A stretch of DNA of 64,000 bases, from contig CATKHK010000012.1 of the NCBI GenBank assembly GCA_949751835.1, positions 434,001 through 498,000 of the forward strand, read 5' to 3'. The position numbers and the translations under genes were made by a program. Under the pieces are notes generated by a model. That model was given only the letters and a program-made list of their open reading frames with translations. It searched no databases and was not told where the DNA came from. Each line of letters begins with the position of its first letter. Position 1 is the first letter of the stretch. This DNA is from Blepharisma japonicum (Eukaryota; Ciliophora; Heterotrichea; Heterotrichida; Blepharismidae). Below are positions 20,961 through 30,882 of this stretch, piece by piece.

Positions 20961-22211
20961 TTATAGCCCTAGAGATAATTCTTTATTTGTGTAAATTAAA
21001 TTCTGCCTTGTTGTCATTAACTTCTCAACTTTTCTTTTTAGCTTAAAATCTTTAGGTTCCAGCTTGATATCTTTAAAGGCCTCTATTAGTTTTTTATCTA
21101 CCGTTCTTTTTTTAAAATAATTTACATGAATTTCTCCTTTATGATGATTAATTTTTTCTTTAGGACTACTGTCTCGCACTTTACTTTTTGTTCCTTGATA
21201 ATTTAATTTTAATTGTGGCAAACTATTTTTCTTTTTAATAGGGGAAAAACTTGGTGACCCACCAATTCGTTCAAGGCCTACAGAATTTTGTTGCATTAAA
21301 GGTGCTGTCGGCTGATTTTTTATTTTTTCAAGAATTTTGACTGAATTAGATTTAAATCCCGAATATCTTGGAGAAGAAACCTTTTTTGGCGAATAATCAT
21401 TCTTTTTTGACATTATTGATTTTATGTCAGTAAGAATTGTTTCCTCAGGTGAAATTTCTTTAGCGCTTATCATTGACTTTACTTTTTGGCAGATTTTTTC
21501 AGGCGATTCTTTTACATTTGGAGAAAAGCTTTCACCAAAGCATCTTTTGTTAATGGATAAAATGTAAGCAGTTTCACCGTCGGTTAAGTCTTCTTTTGTG
21601 ATAAAACAATGGTCTTTTTTGTCTTCATTTTCTTCGATATCTGGAAGACGTGAATTTCCTTCTCTTGATGGGGCCAAAAGTGATCGAACTTTTTCATATT
21701 TTTTACTGAGTTCTTCATTATAATGTAAATTTTTATAATTTTCTTCTATTTTTCTCTTTTCTTGCTCAAATATCCCTTCATGCAGCAAGGAATGGAATTT
21801 ATCAGAGCGCTCAATTTGGCTTGTAATTAAAACATCTTTTCTTGCGGATTTTGCGCCTTTTTTCGCAGATTTTAAAGCACCTACAATTTCATCTTTTATT
21901 AAGTCACAATCTTGGATAATATTATCAATCATTTGGTCCTGACTTATCTGAAAGTTAAGTGTGGGCGATTTTGGAGTAAAGCAGGTGAAATGCCGTTGAG
22001 GCTTTCGAGTATGGTGGCCCAATCGTTGTGTCGATGTAGAAAATGAAGACCCTAAAGAAGTGATATCTGATTTTTCGAGAGGAGTTAAAGTTCCGAGCTG
22101 ATCGGAAATTTTTATAAATTGAGATCTCAGATTTATACTGGATCGGTCTGAGTTCGAACATGAAGAAAGAAATGAGTCTCTGGTGCTTAGCTTCGGACTT
22201 TGATAAGCCAT
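20961..22211 (-). CDS. Ser/Pro-rich protein, member B of a tandem pair
   Basis: The protein has 416 residues. It starts MAYQSPKLSTRDSF; a TTG two codons upstream is not needed. It aligns block by block with member A: DCDLIKDEIVGALKSA, VRSLLAPSREGNSRLP, FITKEDLTDGETAYILSINK, EISPEETILTDIKS and the terminal VEKLMTTRQNLIYTNKELS. A longer insert (residues about 290-345) is specific to this copy. It contains no UGA codon, whereas member A has two, one of them at an alignment position that is Leu here. The function is unknown. The 5' end is divergent from SPEF1, 222 bp away. Confidence 0.85.
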   Translation of the reverse strand: MAYQSPKLSTRDSFLSSCSNSDRSSINLRSQFIKISDQLGTLTPLEKSDITSLGSSFSTSTQRLGHHTRKPQRHFTCFTPKSPTLNFQISQDQMIDNIIQDCDLIKDEIVGALKSAKKGAKSARKDVLITSQIERSDKFHSLLHEGIFEQEKRKIEENYKNLHYNEELSKKYEKVRSLLAPSREGNSRLPDIEENEDKKDHCFITKEDLTDGETAYILSINKRCFGESFSPNVKESPEKICQKVKSMISAKEISPEETILTDIKSIMSKKNDYSPKKVSSPRYSGFKSNSVKILEKIKNQPTAPLMQQNSVGLERIGGSPSFSPIKKKNSLPQLKLNYQGTKSKVRDSSPKEKINHHKGEIHVNYFKKRTVDKKLIEAFKDIKLEPKDFKLKRKVEKLMTTRQNLIYTNKELSLGL

Positions 22212-22433
22212 GATCAATTGTTTTTTTTACATAGTTATCCACAATTTACACCAATACTTGCTTTTATAAAATATTTGCAATTTCTTAAAAAGTATTAAGC
22301 ATCCTATTTTTATCACTAATATTATGCTCATATCTATTTAAGCTTAAAACTTCTTTATAATATATTTTTCTCTACCTATTAAGCATTTATTTTTCTTCAA
22401 ATTCAGTTCTTTCCCATAAAGATATAAAGAAAA

Positions 22434-23066
22434 ATGGCTCGCGTCATAGAAGCACCTCCTATCGACGAAGAAGAAACCCAAAGGATTTATGAATGGATCG
22501 ACGATATTCCTCTTTCCAGACCAAAGCGCAATATCACTAGAGACTTCGCTGATGGTGTAATGATGGCAGAAGTAGTAAAGCAATTCTATCCCAAGCTAGT
22601 AGAAATCCATAACTACCCCCAAGCTCATTCCGTCCAGCAAAAGGTCACTAACTGGAACACACTTAATGTGAAAGTATTTCGGAAAATGGGCTTCCAAATT
22701 GCGCGCACTGATATTGATAACATAGTTAACTGCAACCCAGAAACCATCGAAAGAGTATTAAAAGTGGTTCAAGATAAAATAAATGAGTATAAAGACAGAA
22801 AAAGCGAACAAGAAACAAGCCCTGTTGTCCAAGAAGCTAGATTACAAGGACTTGCAAGACCAAAAGCCCAGGCACAGAGCCAGCCAGAAGTCAGAGTGCA
22901 GCCTGCTAATAACGCTTTGAGAGAAAAAGAACAAGTGATCAGTGAGCTAAAGGAAACTATTGAAATTATGGAAAATAAAATTGCCAAACTTGAGCAATTA
23001 GTGAAATTGAAGGACTCAAAAATCCAGATTTTGACTAATAAGCTACAATCTGCAGGTTTAAGTTAA
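22434..23066 (+). CDS. SPEF1: SPEF1/CLAMP homologue (calponin-homology microtubule protein)
   Basis: The protein has 210 residues. Residues about 12-118 are the SPEF1-type CH domain: IYEWIDDIPLSRPKRNITRD, FADGVMMAEVVKQFYP, VEIHNYPQAHSVQQKVTNWN and TLNVKVFRKMGF. Residues about 160-205 form a coiled coil (EKEQVISELKETIEIMENKI). SPEF1 binds and bundles microtubules of the ciliary central pair and of planar cortical arrays, so an axonemal or cortical role is expected. The length fits the compact SPEF1 forms. The frame has no intron and uses TGG for both Trp codons of the CH domain. Confidence 0.95.
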   Translation: MARVIEAPPIDEEETQRIYEWIDDIPLSRPKRNITRDFADGVMMAEVVKQFYPKLVEIHNYPQAHSVQQKVTNWNTLNVKVFRKMGFQIARTDIDNIVNCNPETIERVLKVVQDKINEYKDRKSEQETSPVVQEARLQGLARPKAQAQSQPEVRVQPANNALREKEQVISELKETIEIMENKIAKLEQLVKLKDSKIQILTNKLQSAGLS

Positions 23067-23125
23067 ATTATTTTTATATTTAATTTAAGTTTCTGGAAAT
23101 TTATTATGGAAAGATGAGTTAGCAA

Positions 23126-23365
23126 TTAGAGCATAAGTTTAAGCCGCAGAATGAGCTCTTCTTTGGATTCTATTGTTTGTCTCATCTCGCTTAAAGCATG
23201 ACTGTCTGGGCCTTGGCTTTCACCATGACTGTAAATTTTTTGAGCAATTATTTCATCGACTTGGCGTTTTAGTCCTTTTACCTCGTTTTCGAGTCTTCGA
23301 ATTGAGGATCTGGTAACTTCGTATCCGTTATATGTTTTAGGAGTCTTGTTTGATTGCAGCGGCAT
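23126..23365 (-). CDS. Small coiled-coil protein
   Basis: The protein has 79 residues. MPLQSNKTPKTYNGYEVT leads into a heptad segment (IRRLENEVKGLKRQVDEI) and a second helix (EMRQTIESKEELILRLKLML). Upstream in-frame ATGs exist, but they add a hydrophobic stretch of AT-rich, intergenic-looking codons, so I chose the start at 23363-23365. It is probably a small dimerising subunit of a cytoskeletal or trafficking complex; nothing more specific can be seen. Convergent with SPEF1, with 59 bp between stops. Confidence 0.65.
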   Translation of the reverse strand: MPLQSNKTPKTYNGYEVTRSSIRRLENEVKGLKRQVDEIIAQKIYSHGESQGPDSHALSEMRQTIESKEELILRLKLML

Positions 23366-24436
23366 ATTTATAATTATTAGTCCTAAAAAACAGAGAGACA
23401 TATTAGCTACATAAAAATTTGTCATATTTTCGAAGATTATCATACACAATAGATATATTTTTTCATTATATGGCTTAATATTTATTAAAGAGAGCGAGCC
23501 TTATTTTGAGGAAAATAGTTATAATTATTTCATTTTGATTGTTATGCTGTGTGTTTGCAGTTAATTATTGTTTTAATTAATCGAAATATTACAATATTTT
23601 ATTGCATAATTTATTGGTTTCACTTGTAGTATCTTAAACTCTTAAAGAAAATTAAAAATTTGGTTGAGAAGCCCAAAATGTAATATTCAATTATTTCAGA
23701 GTCTGAGTATAGAATCGCCTCAAATTCCCCACAAGAATCGTTAGAAAATTTTCTTGAAGAGCTTAAAACAGGAAAAAATGCTTTATAATGATAGGGATGA
23801 AGACATCAAATAAGTTTAAAATCCTTGATTTTGTACAAAAATTTTTCAGTTCACCAGATGCTTGTATTTATTTTGAGCGCAATATTATGAAAAACGGGGC
23901 AAAAGGAAAAACTTATACAATAATTTTATTGCCAAAATTATGCCAATGAAATCTTTGAAGTGTTCTGAAATGATAAGAGTATCTGTCCAAGGATCATTAT
24001 GATACTTAATCAATTATCAAACCTTTAGATCAGTAAGTGAAAGATCTCAAAACGTGTAAGTGAGGATGAAGATGCCGAACAAATAGATGCTCATCAAAAA
24101 AGAGCAAAGCTTGTAAAGATGAAATGATTTAAATAATACAAATAAAATAAGGTCATCTGTGTATTTTTTCAATAATCTGTAGATCTATTTGAAATAAAAT
24201 TTTTACCCAATAACCCCTTTAATAAGAAAAGCACTGCAGTATATGGTTTCTATCATCTTAAAATGTGAAGAAGTATAAAATCATCAATAAATCATACCAC
24301 GAATTTAATTTATTATAGTCATTTTAAAAGATATTTTGCTCTATATTATTTATTCGGATACCAAATTAAAATAAACATCTTTTTCTTTCTAACAGCATAT
24401 GCCTACCTAATTTTAGCCATATTATAATTTGTGGGC
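23366..24436. other. Long intergenic region with possible gene remnants
   Basis: This 1071-bp region has no intact gene. AT-rich flanks surround a middle part (about 23690-24135) in which short coding-like frames follow each other in different phases on the plus strand; see the separate pseudogene entry. The last 250 bp should hold the eS8 promoter. Confidence 0.5.
23690..24135 (+). pseudogene. Possible decayed gene
   Basis: Three coding-like pieces lie in order but in different frames: SPQESLENFLEELKTGKNA, a 62-codon frame starting at an ATG at 23788 (MIGMKTSNKFKILDF..., with UGA as Trp), and KRVSEDEDAEQIDAHQKRAK. No GT...AG intron of 15-16 nt with A at position 10 joins them. A frameshifted remnant explains the pattern best, but chance open frames cannot be excluded. 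I recognise no family. Confidence 0.3.
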
Positions 24437-25057
24437 ATGGGCATCTCACGTGACTCAAGACATAAACGCAGAAAGACAGGAGGCCGTATGCCAATTCACA
24501 AGAAAAAGCGAGCTTTCGAGAAAGCGAGACAGCCAGCAATGACAAAGCTGGGTGCCAAGCGCATTCACTTAGTTCGTGGCCGTGGAGGAAATAACAAATA
24601 CAGAGCTCTACGTTTAGACGCTGGCAACTATTCTTGGGCAAGCCAAAATGTTACAATCAAAACCCGTATTCTATGGGTCGTCTACAACGCAACAAACAAT
24701 GAGCTCGTCAGAACCAATACCATCACCAAAAACACCATTTTAGAAGTTGACGCTACACCATTTAAAGCTTTCTTTTACAAGACCTATGGTCAAGACCTCG
24801 GAAAAGTGAAAAAGGAAGAAACTGCAACTAGATCTGCCAAAGCACAAGAAAAATGGGAAAAAATTCAAAAAGAATGGGAAGAGAACGCTAAGGAAAAGAG
24901 AATTGACCCTATATTAGAAAACGACTTCAAAACTGGAAGACTCTTGGCTTGCGTCACTTCAAGACCTGGACAAAGTGGAAGAGCTGATGGGTATATTTTG
25001 GAAGGAGAAGAATTAGAGTTCTATAAGAAGAAGCTTGAAAAGAAAAAGACTAAGTAA
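24437..25057 (+). CDS. RPS8: 40S ribosomal protein eS8
   Basis: The protein has 206 residues and is eS8 throughout: [58 protein letters not shown], a central variable lysine-rich helix, and the C-terminal [20 protein letters not shown] followed by [17 protein letters not shown]. It is a structural protein of the small ribosomal subunit. A GTG six bases upstream is in frame, but the ATG at 24437 gives the canonical MGISRD start. All Trp codons here are TGG. The next gene starts 34 bp after the stop on the same strand. Confidence 0.97.
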   Translation: MGISRDSRHKRRKTGGRMPIHKKKRAFEKARQPAMTKLGAKRIHLVRGRGGNNKYRALRLDAGNYSWASQNVTIKTRILWVVYNATNNELVRTNTITKNTILEVDATPFKAFFYKTYGQDLGKVKKEETATRSAKAQEKWEKIQKEWEENAKEKRIDPILENDFKTGRLLACVTSRPGQSGRADGYILEGEELEFYKKKLEKKKTK

Positions 25058-25091
25058 GATAACTTCTTCATTCACATAATTTTGCATAAAT

Positions 25092-25898
25092 ATGTATCAA
25101 GACGAACACCTTGCATGGCAACAAAGAGTCCAAAAGGAAATAACGGCAGCTAATAGATTCATGCAGTAATTTACATTTAGAACAAAGGATAGGTTCTTGG
25201 AAACCCAGAGAAGCCTGAAAACAGAGAGAAGCAGTAAGCGTTCTTCTCAGCATCATAGCTTAAGTCCTCAAAAACAATATAATCCTCCTAAACAAGCTAA
25301 CAACTTAGGCGCAGTCAACGTCTATGCAGAAGTTAGAGGGAAATACGCCAGAATGCCGATACCTGACCCAAACCCTACCAAATCAAGCGTCATCTCAAGG
25401 CCTACAACCCAAGGAAGTTTGGTGAAATATAGCAAGAGATCTCATGCGAGAGCTCTAAGTTTGCCTCCTCAAGAAGAACAAGAAGCAGAAAACAAGCGCC
25501 CGCTTGCAAAAGAAGAGAACAGCCCTAAGCGAAACTTAGTTTCAAGAGGTAGCGCTAAATCGAAAATTTCTAAAAAGGCAGTTAAAGTCCCCACTGTTGA
25601 GAAAAGCGGAAATGAAAAACAAGACGTGCTAATTATTGGGGAAAATGAGGAGAAACAAGCTGATGAGGTGATAACTGAAGAAAATGAGGAAAATGAGCAG
25701 GAGCAAGATGCTGAAACTGAATACAGTTTTAAAACAACCAGCTCGCAGAAGAAGTATATTGAAGAGCTTGAGAAATTACTAAAAGAAGAAAGGGTTAAGC
25801 GCTTGAAAGCAGAAGAACTTTTAAAGGGCACACTCCTAATCTTTTATTTAATTAAAAGAATTTACGCTTTTTATCAAAGAATTTTCACAGCAATTTAA
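25092..25898 (+). CDS. Charged protein with C-terminal coiled coil
   Basis: The spliced protein has 263 residues. Exon 1 encodes MYQDEHLAWQQRVQKEITAA; a 15-nt intron at 25166-25180 splits a Gln codon and leads to TKDRFLETQRSLKTERS. The middle is Lys/Ser/Pro-rich (SKRSSQHHSLSPQKQYNPP), then very acidic (EENEENEQEQDAETEYSF). A short coiled coil (KYIEELEKLLKEERVKRLKA) is followed by a hydrophobic, aromatic end (LLIFYLIKRIYAFYQRIF). The last segment may be a tail anchor or an amphipathic helix. No known domain. It is very close to the eS8 gene, but I do not infer an operon. Confidence 0.78.
25166..25180 (+). other. 15-nt intron
   Basis: GTAATTTACATTTAG splits a Gln codon (CA|A), joining RFMQ to TKDRFLETQ. 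Unspliced, the first codon across the junction becomes CAG followed directly by TAA. Confidence 0.85.
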
Positions 25899-26237
25899 TT
25901 TTAATTTTAGTTTTTAAACTTCTAAGTTATGATATTTGATTGAAGATGAATGCTCATTATTAAATAATGTGTTAGCTTAAATAATAAATCCATTGATTTA
26001 ATATTAGAATAAATCATTTAATAAATGATTTTCAATGTTTTAGAATAAACACATATTAAAAAATAGAAGCTCACGTTTAATTTTACTGCTATTTCCATTT
26101 TTATATAAATCCATTTTAAGTTGAAAAAATGTTTATAAAGGTTCTGTAACATTCTGAATTCAGCATTTTTGGAATTATGTACAAACTAGCATCAATAAAT
26201 TATTACAAACACTTTATATTTTATCAGTCCTTATAAA
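25899..26237. other. Intergenic region
   Basis: This 339-bp stretch is strongly AT-rich, with a near-repeat of an ATTTAATAAATGATT-like motif around 25960-26030. It should contain the promoter of the PAK-like kinase. Nothing else is seen. Confidence 0.4.
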
Positions 26238-27590
26238 ATGGATGTCATAGCAAGCATTTTTGACAGACACTCAAAGTGTGCAAGTTGCAACAAACTTTTT
26301 AAACTTTCCTCAAAGCGAAGAAAGTGTGTAATATGCAGTAATCTCTAACCAGAACTCCTATACTGTAAAAGATGTAGTGTTAAAGAGTCTCACCCCCACC
26401 TTGGATTTTTAGCCCCAAAGCGATACTGCTTATCTTGCTACAATGAGCAGCCTTCAAGGAATACCAAAAAAAAGACCTCAAATGGCCAAATCCAGCCAGA
26501 TTCCCCTATGCTCCAAAGACGAGAAACAGCTGCCGAAAAGGAACTGCGACTTCCTCAAGGCTGGCAAAGCATGGTTACTGCTGTCGGAATTTCTAGTGAA
26601 GAGCTTGAAGAAAACAAAGACAGCATCGTAGGAATTATGAGTTTTATGCTAGAAGGAGTAAAGCCTATGCCTTCAAGAATGAGCGTATTTTTTACATAGT
26701 TCGACCTAACAATGACCAATAGGGTTCAACTTCTCCAAACAAACCCTGAAGAAATTTACCAAATTATTAGAAAAATTGGTGAAGGAGGCTCCGGAAGTGT
26801 CTATGTGGTAAAAAATGTCCAAAATAATGAAACTTTTGCGCTGAAAAGAATTCGGCCGAAAAATGCAAAGCAAAGAGAAGAAATTGTCAATGAAATCGCT
26901 TTAACTGTGCTGAGCCAGAATCCTAATGTGCTATCCTATTATGAGTCATATGATTATAATGGCTTTATTTGAATTGTAGTTGAGCTGATGAAAGGAAATT
27001 TGACAGACCTAATTTTAGATAGGTGGGGAAGAATTCCTGAACACTTAATGGCATATATATCAAGAGAAGTAATAAGGGGATTATGCTTTTTGCATCACCA
27101 GCATAGGATTCATAGAGATATTAAAAGTGATAATGTGCTAATTTCACTTGATGGAAAAGTAAAACTGGGAGATTTTGGGTATGCAGCTCAGCTTACAACT
27201 GATCAGGACAAAAGGCATACTGTGGTTGGGACACCAAGCTGAATGGCGCCTGAACTGGTTGTAGGCTCAGACTATGACACAAAGGTTGATATTTGGTCAC
27301 TTGGAATTGTGCTACTTGAAATGGCTGAAGGTGAGCCACCGTATTTGAGAGAAAATCCTATGAAAGCTTTATACTTGATAGCGTCAGCTGCTCCTCCAAG
27401 GCTGTCAAATAGGACAAAATGGAGTGAAGACTTCAAAGACTTCGTAGAACAATGCTTAGTAAAAGAGCCAAATGAAAGGGCAAGCTCAGATACTCTTCTG
27501 ACTCATCCATTTATTATAAACGTCCCAAGCGACGCCGAACAGCAATTTTCTAGATTTCTCAACGAGTGGGCACAATCTAAAAGGCGTTAA
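26238..27590 (+). CDS. FYVE-like zinc finger / PAK-box / STE20 kinase
   Basis: The spliced protein has 440 residues. Residues about 14-62 form a four-pair Cys zinc finger of FYVE type (KCASC, KCVIC, YCKRCS, YCLSC). Residues about 100-130, LPQGWQSMVTAVGISSEELE, match the PAK segment that follows the CRIB motif, although the CRIB ISxPxxFxHxxHVG core is not visible. The kinase domain (about 150-425) is complete: IGEGGSGSVYVV, FALKRI, HRDIKSDNVL (about 281), LGDFGYAAQL, GTPSWMAPELV and VDIWSLGIVLLEMAEGEPPY, typical of PAK/STE20. PAKs act on actin and polarity downstream of Rho-type GTPases; the finger would add binding to endosomal PI3P. UGA is Trp at 26970 and in the APE motif at 27240. Two 15-nt introns are needed to join the domains. 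Confidence 0.93.
26338..26352 (+). other. 15-nt intron in the zinc finger of the PAK-like kinase
   Basis: GTAATCTCTAACCAG splits a Lys codon (A|AA), joining CVICN to KLLYCKRC and completing the Cys spacing of the finger. Confidence 0.92.
26685..26699 (+). other. 15-nt intron ahead of the kinase domain
   Basis: GTATTTTTTACATAG lies at a codon boundary between PMPSRMS and FDLTMTNRVQLL. It is the only one of the 17 introns that starts GTAT. Confidence 0.88.
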
Positions 27591-27652
27591 TTTTAGCTTA
27601 AATTATTATTATATTTCCAAATCCACTATAAATAAAAATGATAAACGGATAA

Positions 27653-29008
27653 ATGTCAAAATATAAAAGCTTTGTCCTAGTTATCTCATGACTTGTATTT
27701 TTTTGTTTTTCTCTAAAATCAAGCCCAAATTTTTTGCAAACTTCAATATACCAATCAGATCAGTCTACAAGTAAAGGGACTTTAGCAAATGGAATTGAAG
27801 AGCTAGATTCAAATCTTTCAGATGTCTCAGGCCAAACTAAAGATTCTCTTGAAATACTCAATGATCAAGAAAGCTCTGAAATTGAAATAACTGACACTTT
27901 TGCAACATCAACAATTGATTATCAGCTATATGAGTTAAATTCTTTATTAGATAGCGTGCAGGCAGATATTGATGATTTTGAAGCACAATTAGACGCAATT
28001 GAGGACTGTGATGGCTATCATTCTTGCACAGACTGCACTATGGATGCAAAATGTGTGTGGTGCCCAAGCGAAAAAGCATGTCTGGCAGGAGATGAAACTG
28101 GCCCAGAGGATAATGAGTGTGAAAATTTTAAATATGGGGAGTGTGATAGTGTAGGGTGCGATTTTTATAATACATGCAGCACGTGCTTGCTAGACCCTGA
28201 ATGTGGATGGTGTGAAAATTACTGTGTGTCAGGGACTTCAGAAGGATCTTCTATATGTACAGGAGATTATTATCATGTGTATGGTGCAAGCAATGTATGC
28301 CCTAAGGAATCGGTAAGTAAACCTAATGATTTTGTAATTGACCTTTTCGAAAGCAACTCAGAGAAAAAAGAAAAAATAAATTTCATATTAGAAAGACTTT
28401 ATAGTTTAGAGGACAGCTTAGAAGAAAGCATTGAAGAAACCAATAACAAATTAGCCTCAATAAATCAGCAATCCCAAGAAGGAACAAGCATTGAAGTAAC
28501 AGACACAACTGTAAAATCTCAAAATGATGGTCTTGGAGACCAAGTTGATGAGATATATGAAGAAGAAATTAATGATGAAAGAGCTTGGCAAAAAGAGCTT
28601 GCAGATAACACCACTGCTACAACTGTGGATGAAATCAATCAGCTGCTCATTGAAAGCGAAAACGAAATGAATGAAAATGTGGATGAATCTTATGCACTGC
28701 TTGAAGAAGAAATTGATTGGCTAGAAGGGAATATTACGGCAGAAATTGATGAGCTTGAACAAGAATTTGAAGAAATAGAGGATGGGTATAATGAAGATCA
28801 AGAAGCACAAGAAGCAGAAGCTGCTGCAACTACTACTGATACAACTACAACAGATAGCTCGACAACTGATCAAGCATCAACGGAGACCTCTGAAGCAGGA
28901 GACGCTGAAACTACTGAAGAAGCCTCTTCAGAAAGTGCTTTTCTTCAGCTTTCATCTTACCTTTTTACTCGAAACAAGCTATTATTTCTATCAAATATTT
29001 CAAATTAA
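27653..29008 (+). CDS. Secreted acidic protein with two PSI-like Cys-rich modules
   Basis: The protein has 451 residues. A signal peptide (MSKYKSFVLVISWLVFFCFS, with UGA as Trp) is seen only when the ATG at 27653 is used. Residues about 118-220 contain two PSI-like repeats: YHSCTDCTMDAKCVWCPSEK and FYNTCSTCLLDPECGWCENY, both with the C-x2-C-x4-5-C-x-W-C signature. The rest is acidic and coiled-coil-like, then a Thr/Asp-rich low-complexity stretch and a short hydrophobic end. PSI modules stiffen extracellular stalks. The protein may be secreted or held at the surface, since no clear transmembrane helix is present. Its stop is 9 bp from the convergent stop of the next gene. Confidence 0.85.
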
Positions 29009-29017
29009 CTCTTTTTT

Positions 29018-29746
29018 CTAATTTTCATTGTTATACATTAGTTTATCTTCTTGTTCGAGCTCCTTTTTGAGTTCGTCCAAAATATTTCCGATTGAGGAAG
29101 AATCCCCCATGCTCGCACGAGAAGTATACCGCTTATTATGAATAGGGGTTACCGGCATTAAGTGTGGGAGAAGTCCTGACATGTTTTTCTTCAGTCGAGA
29201 GTTCTCAAATAAATCAGGGACGTTACTTTGGCTCAGTGGACGGCTTGTAGAAGCATCATTTGGAATAAGTGTAAATTTAAGTCCTAGAGGAATATGATCT
29301 ATAGGCGTATAAATACTATCCCCAAGTTCAGAATGCTCAGATGTGTAGTTTCTCGGATCCCTGCTTGTATGTGCATTGATTTCTGTTGATTTTCGAATAG
29401 AGTCATTCTCTGCATTTAAGTTCGAGAGTCTAAATGACGAAGATTTTTGAGGAAACGAATGAGACGTCACAATAGTAGTTTTATAATGAATAGGCTGGCC
29501 TGGCAAAAGATTATTGAAACTTGGTTTATTTGGGCTGTAAAAATTTGTGTCAGTCTGAACCTTTCTTTCTGTAATTATTATGTGGTCTTCAGGTTCGATC
29601 TTATTTAAAGAATAGATTTTTTCAGTTTGAGAAGCTGCTTCTTGTGGCTTGCTATATAGAAATTACTCTTTGGAATCAACTTTTGAACGTGAGGAAAATA
29701 TAGCTGATAAACATCCACAGCAGCTACTTTTTTTAGATTTACCCAT
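29018..29746 (-). CDS. Small acylated (myristoyl/palmitoyl) Ser-rich protein
   Basis: The spliced protein has 237 residues. The N-terminus MGKSKKSSCCGCLSAIFSS has Gly2, basic residues and Cys9/10/12, as expected for dual acylation and membrane association. A 15-nt intron at 29652-29666 connects SKVDSKD to KPQEAASQTEKIYSL. The remainder is polar and Ser/Thr/Asn-rich without a domain (HIIITERKVQTDTNFYSPNK, HYKTTIVTSHSFPQKSSSF), ending with a helix (ILDELKKELEQEDKL). The function is unknown; an inner-membrane or alveolar cortical protein is a reasonable guess. It is divergent from the next gene, 98 bp away. Confidence 0.82.
29652..29666 (-). other. 15-nt intron
   Basis: GTAATTTCTATATAG splits an Asp codon (GA|C) and connects the acylated N-terminus to the main frame. 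Confidence 0.88.
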
Positions 29747-29844
29747 GAATTATTTTAAATAATTCAGAATATTGTTTATAAAGAAATTAATAAAACTGAT
29801 AATCAAAGATTTATTTTTGCAAATTGAAAAAACTGATGAAATAA

Positions 29845-30882
29845 ATGGAATCAAAAGAAATTCAGTGGCTTGGGTATCCTGGCTACGTTGGGCCTTATAG
29901 AGAAGATAGAGACTTGTATGGAAATATATACAAAAATTTGAAAAATCTATGAAAAGTAGAAGAAATAGAAGAAAACAAGAAAATAAAAGGGAAGAAAAAG
30001 AAGAAAGAGGCGGATAATTCTGAGAAAAAAATGAGATCAATTATATTAGAGCCAGTAACAGAAAGCATAGAAAAGAATAATAATCCCGAGGTATCAGAAG
30101 TAAAAATTATGGAGAAGAATAGTAATTCCAAAACAAACAGCCACGAAATAGAAGAAGGAAGCATCTCAAACCCTATAATTTTACTTGATTCCCCACCTCA
30201 AAGCCCAAGCAGTAACGAAGAAGACTTCACCTGAGAAGCAGAAATAAGAAAACAAAGAAAAATAGAAAATTCCCCAAATAGTTACAGCATATTTGGCATA
30301 AATCCTCTAATTCTAAAAGAACTGCCAGAAGGCAATGAAAAATCATATGAAATAAAAGGAGCTCTTATAGCAGCTTATAGACTTATTCAGCTCTATGGTA
30401 TTGGCAGTGACTCATACCAAGTATATGTCCTTGATAAAGAATATTCAAGCTATTTTTCGACTTTGGAAGCTATTGACTGGCTAGCTAAAAAATGTGACCA
30501 ATTGCCCAATCAAAAGGTTTATCATGAATTAGGGTTCACTTTTGACTTAGAAGTGCTGAGAATCTCAATTGATTTTCATAAAAAACTGCACAGTTTTGAT
30601 AAACTAGATTATAGGAAAAAATGCGAAATTATGGCAAAATTAAAATTCCAGGATAAGCTGCCATGGACTTATAGGCTTTATACAGAGCTTATACATAAGT
30701 ATTTGATAACGCCGAAAAATGAGTATAGCCAAATTTTGAGAGATATTGGGATTTTTGATGAAGGTAATTGTAGACGGACGTATGAAACTATGAACAATAG
30801 AGAATGAATGCAGCTTATTAGCAATAAAATTGTAGAGATTGCTGATAAGCTTAGTGATAGAATATTATTGCAATATAATTAG
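29845..30882 (+). CDS. Unknown protein with charged N-terminus and globular C-terminal domain
   Basis: The protein has 345 residues, starting MESKEIQWLGYPGYVGPYRE. Residues about 35-130 are Lys/Glu-rich and disordered-looking, with an SPPQSPSS cluster. Residues about 145-340 look like one compact mixed-alpha domain: GALIAAYRLIQLYGIGSDSY, YSTL-type strand, HELGFTFDLEVLRISIDFHK and KFQDKLPWTYRLYTELIHKY. Three UGA codons are Trp (LKNLWKVEE, DFTWEAE, NREWMQL). I do not recognise the domain. The frame is continuous from 29845 to TAG at 30880-30882, with no intron. Confidence 0.8.
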
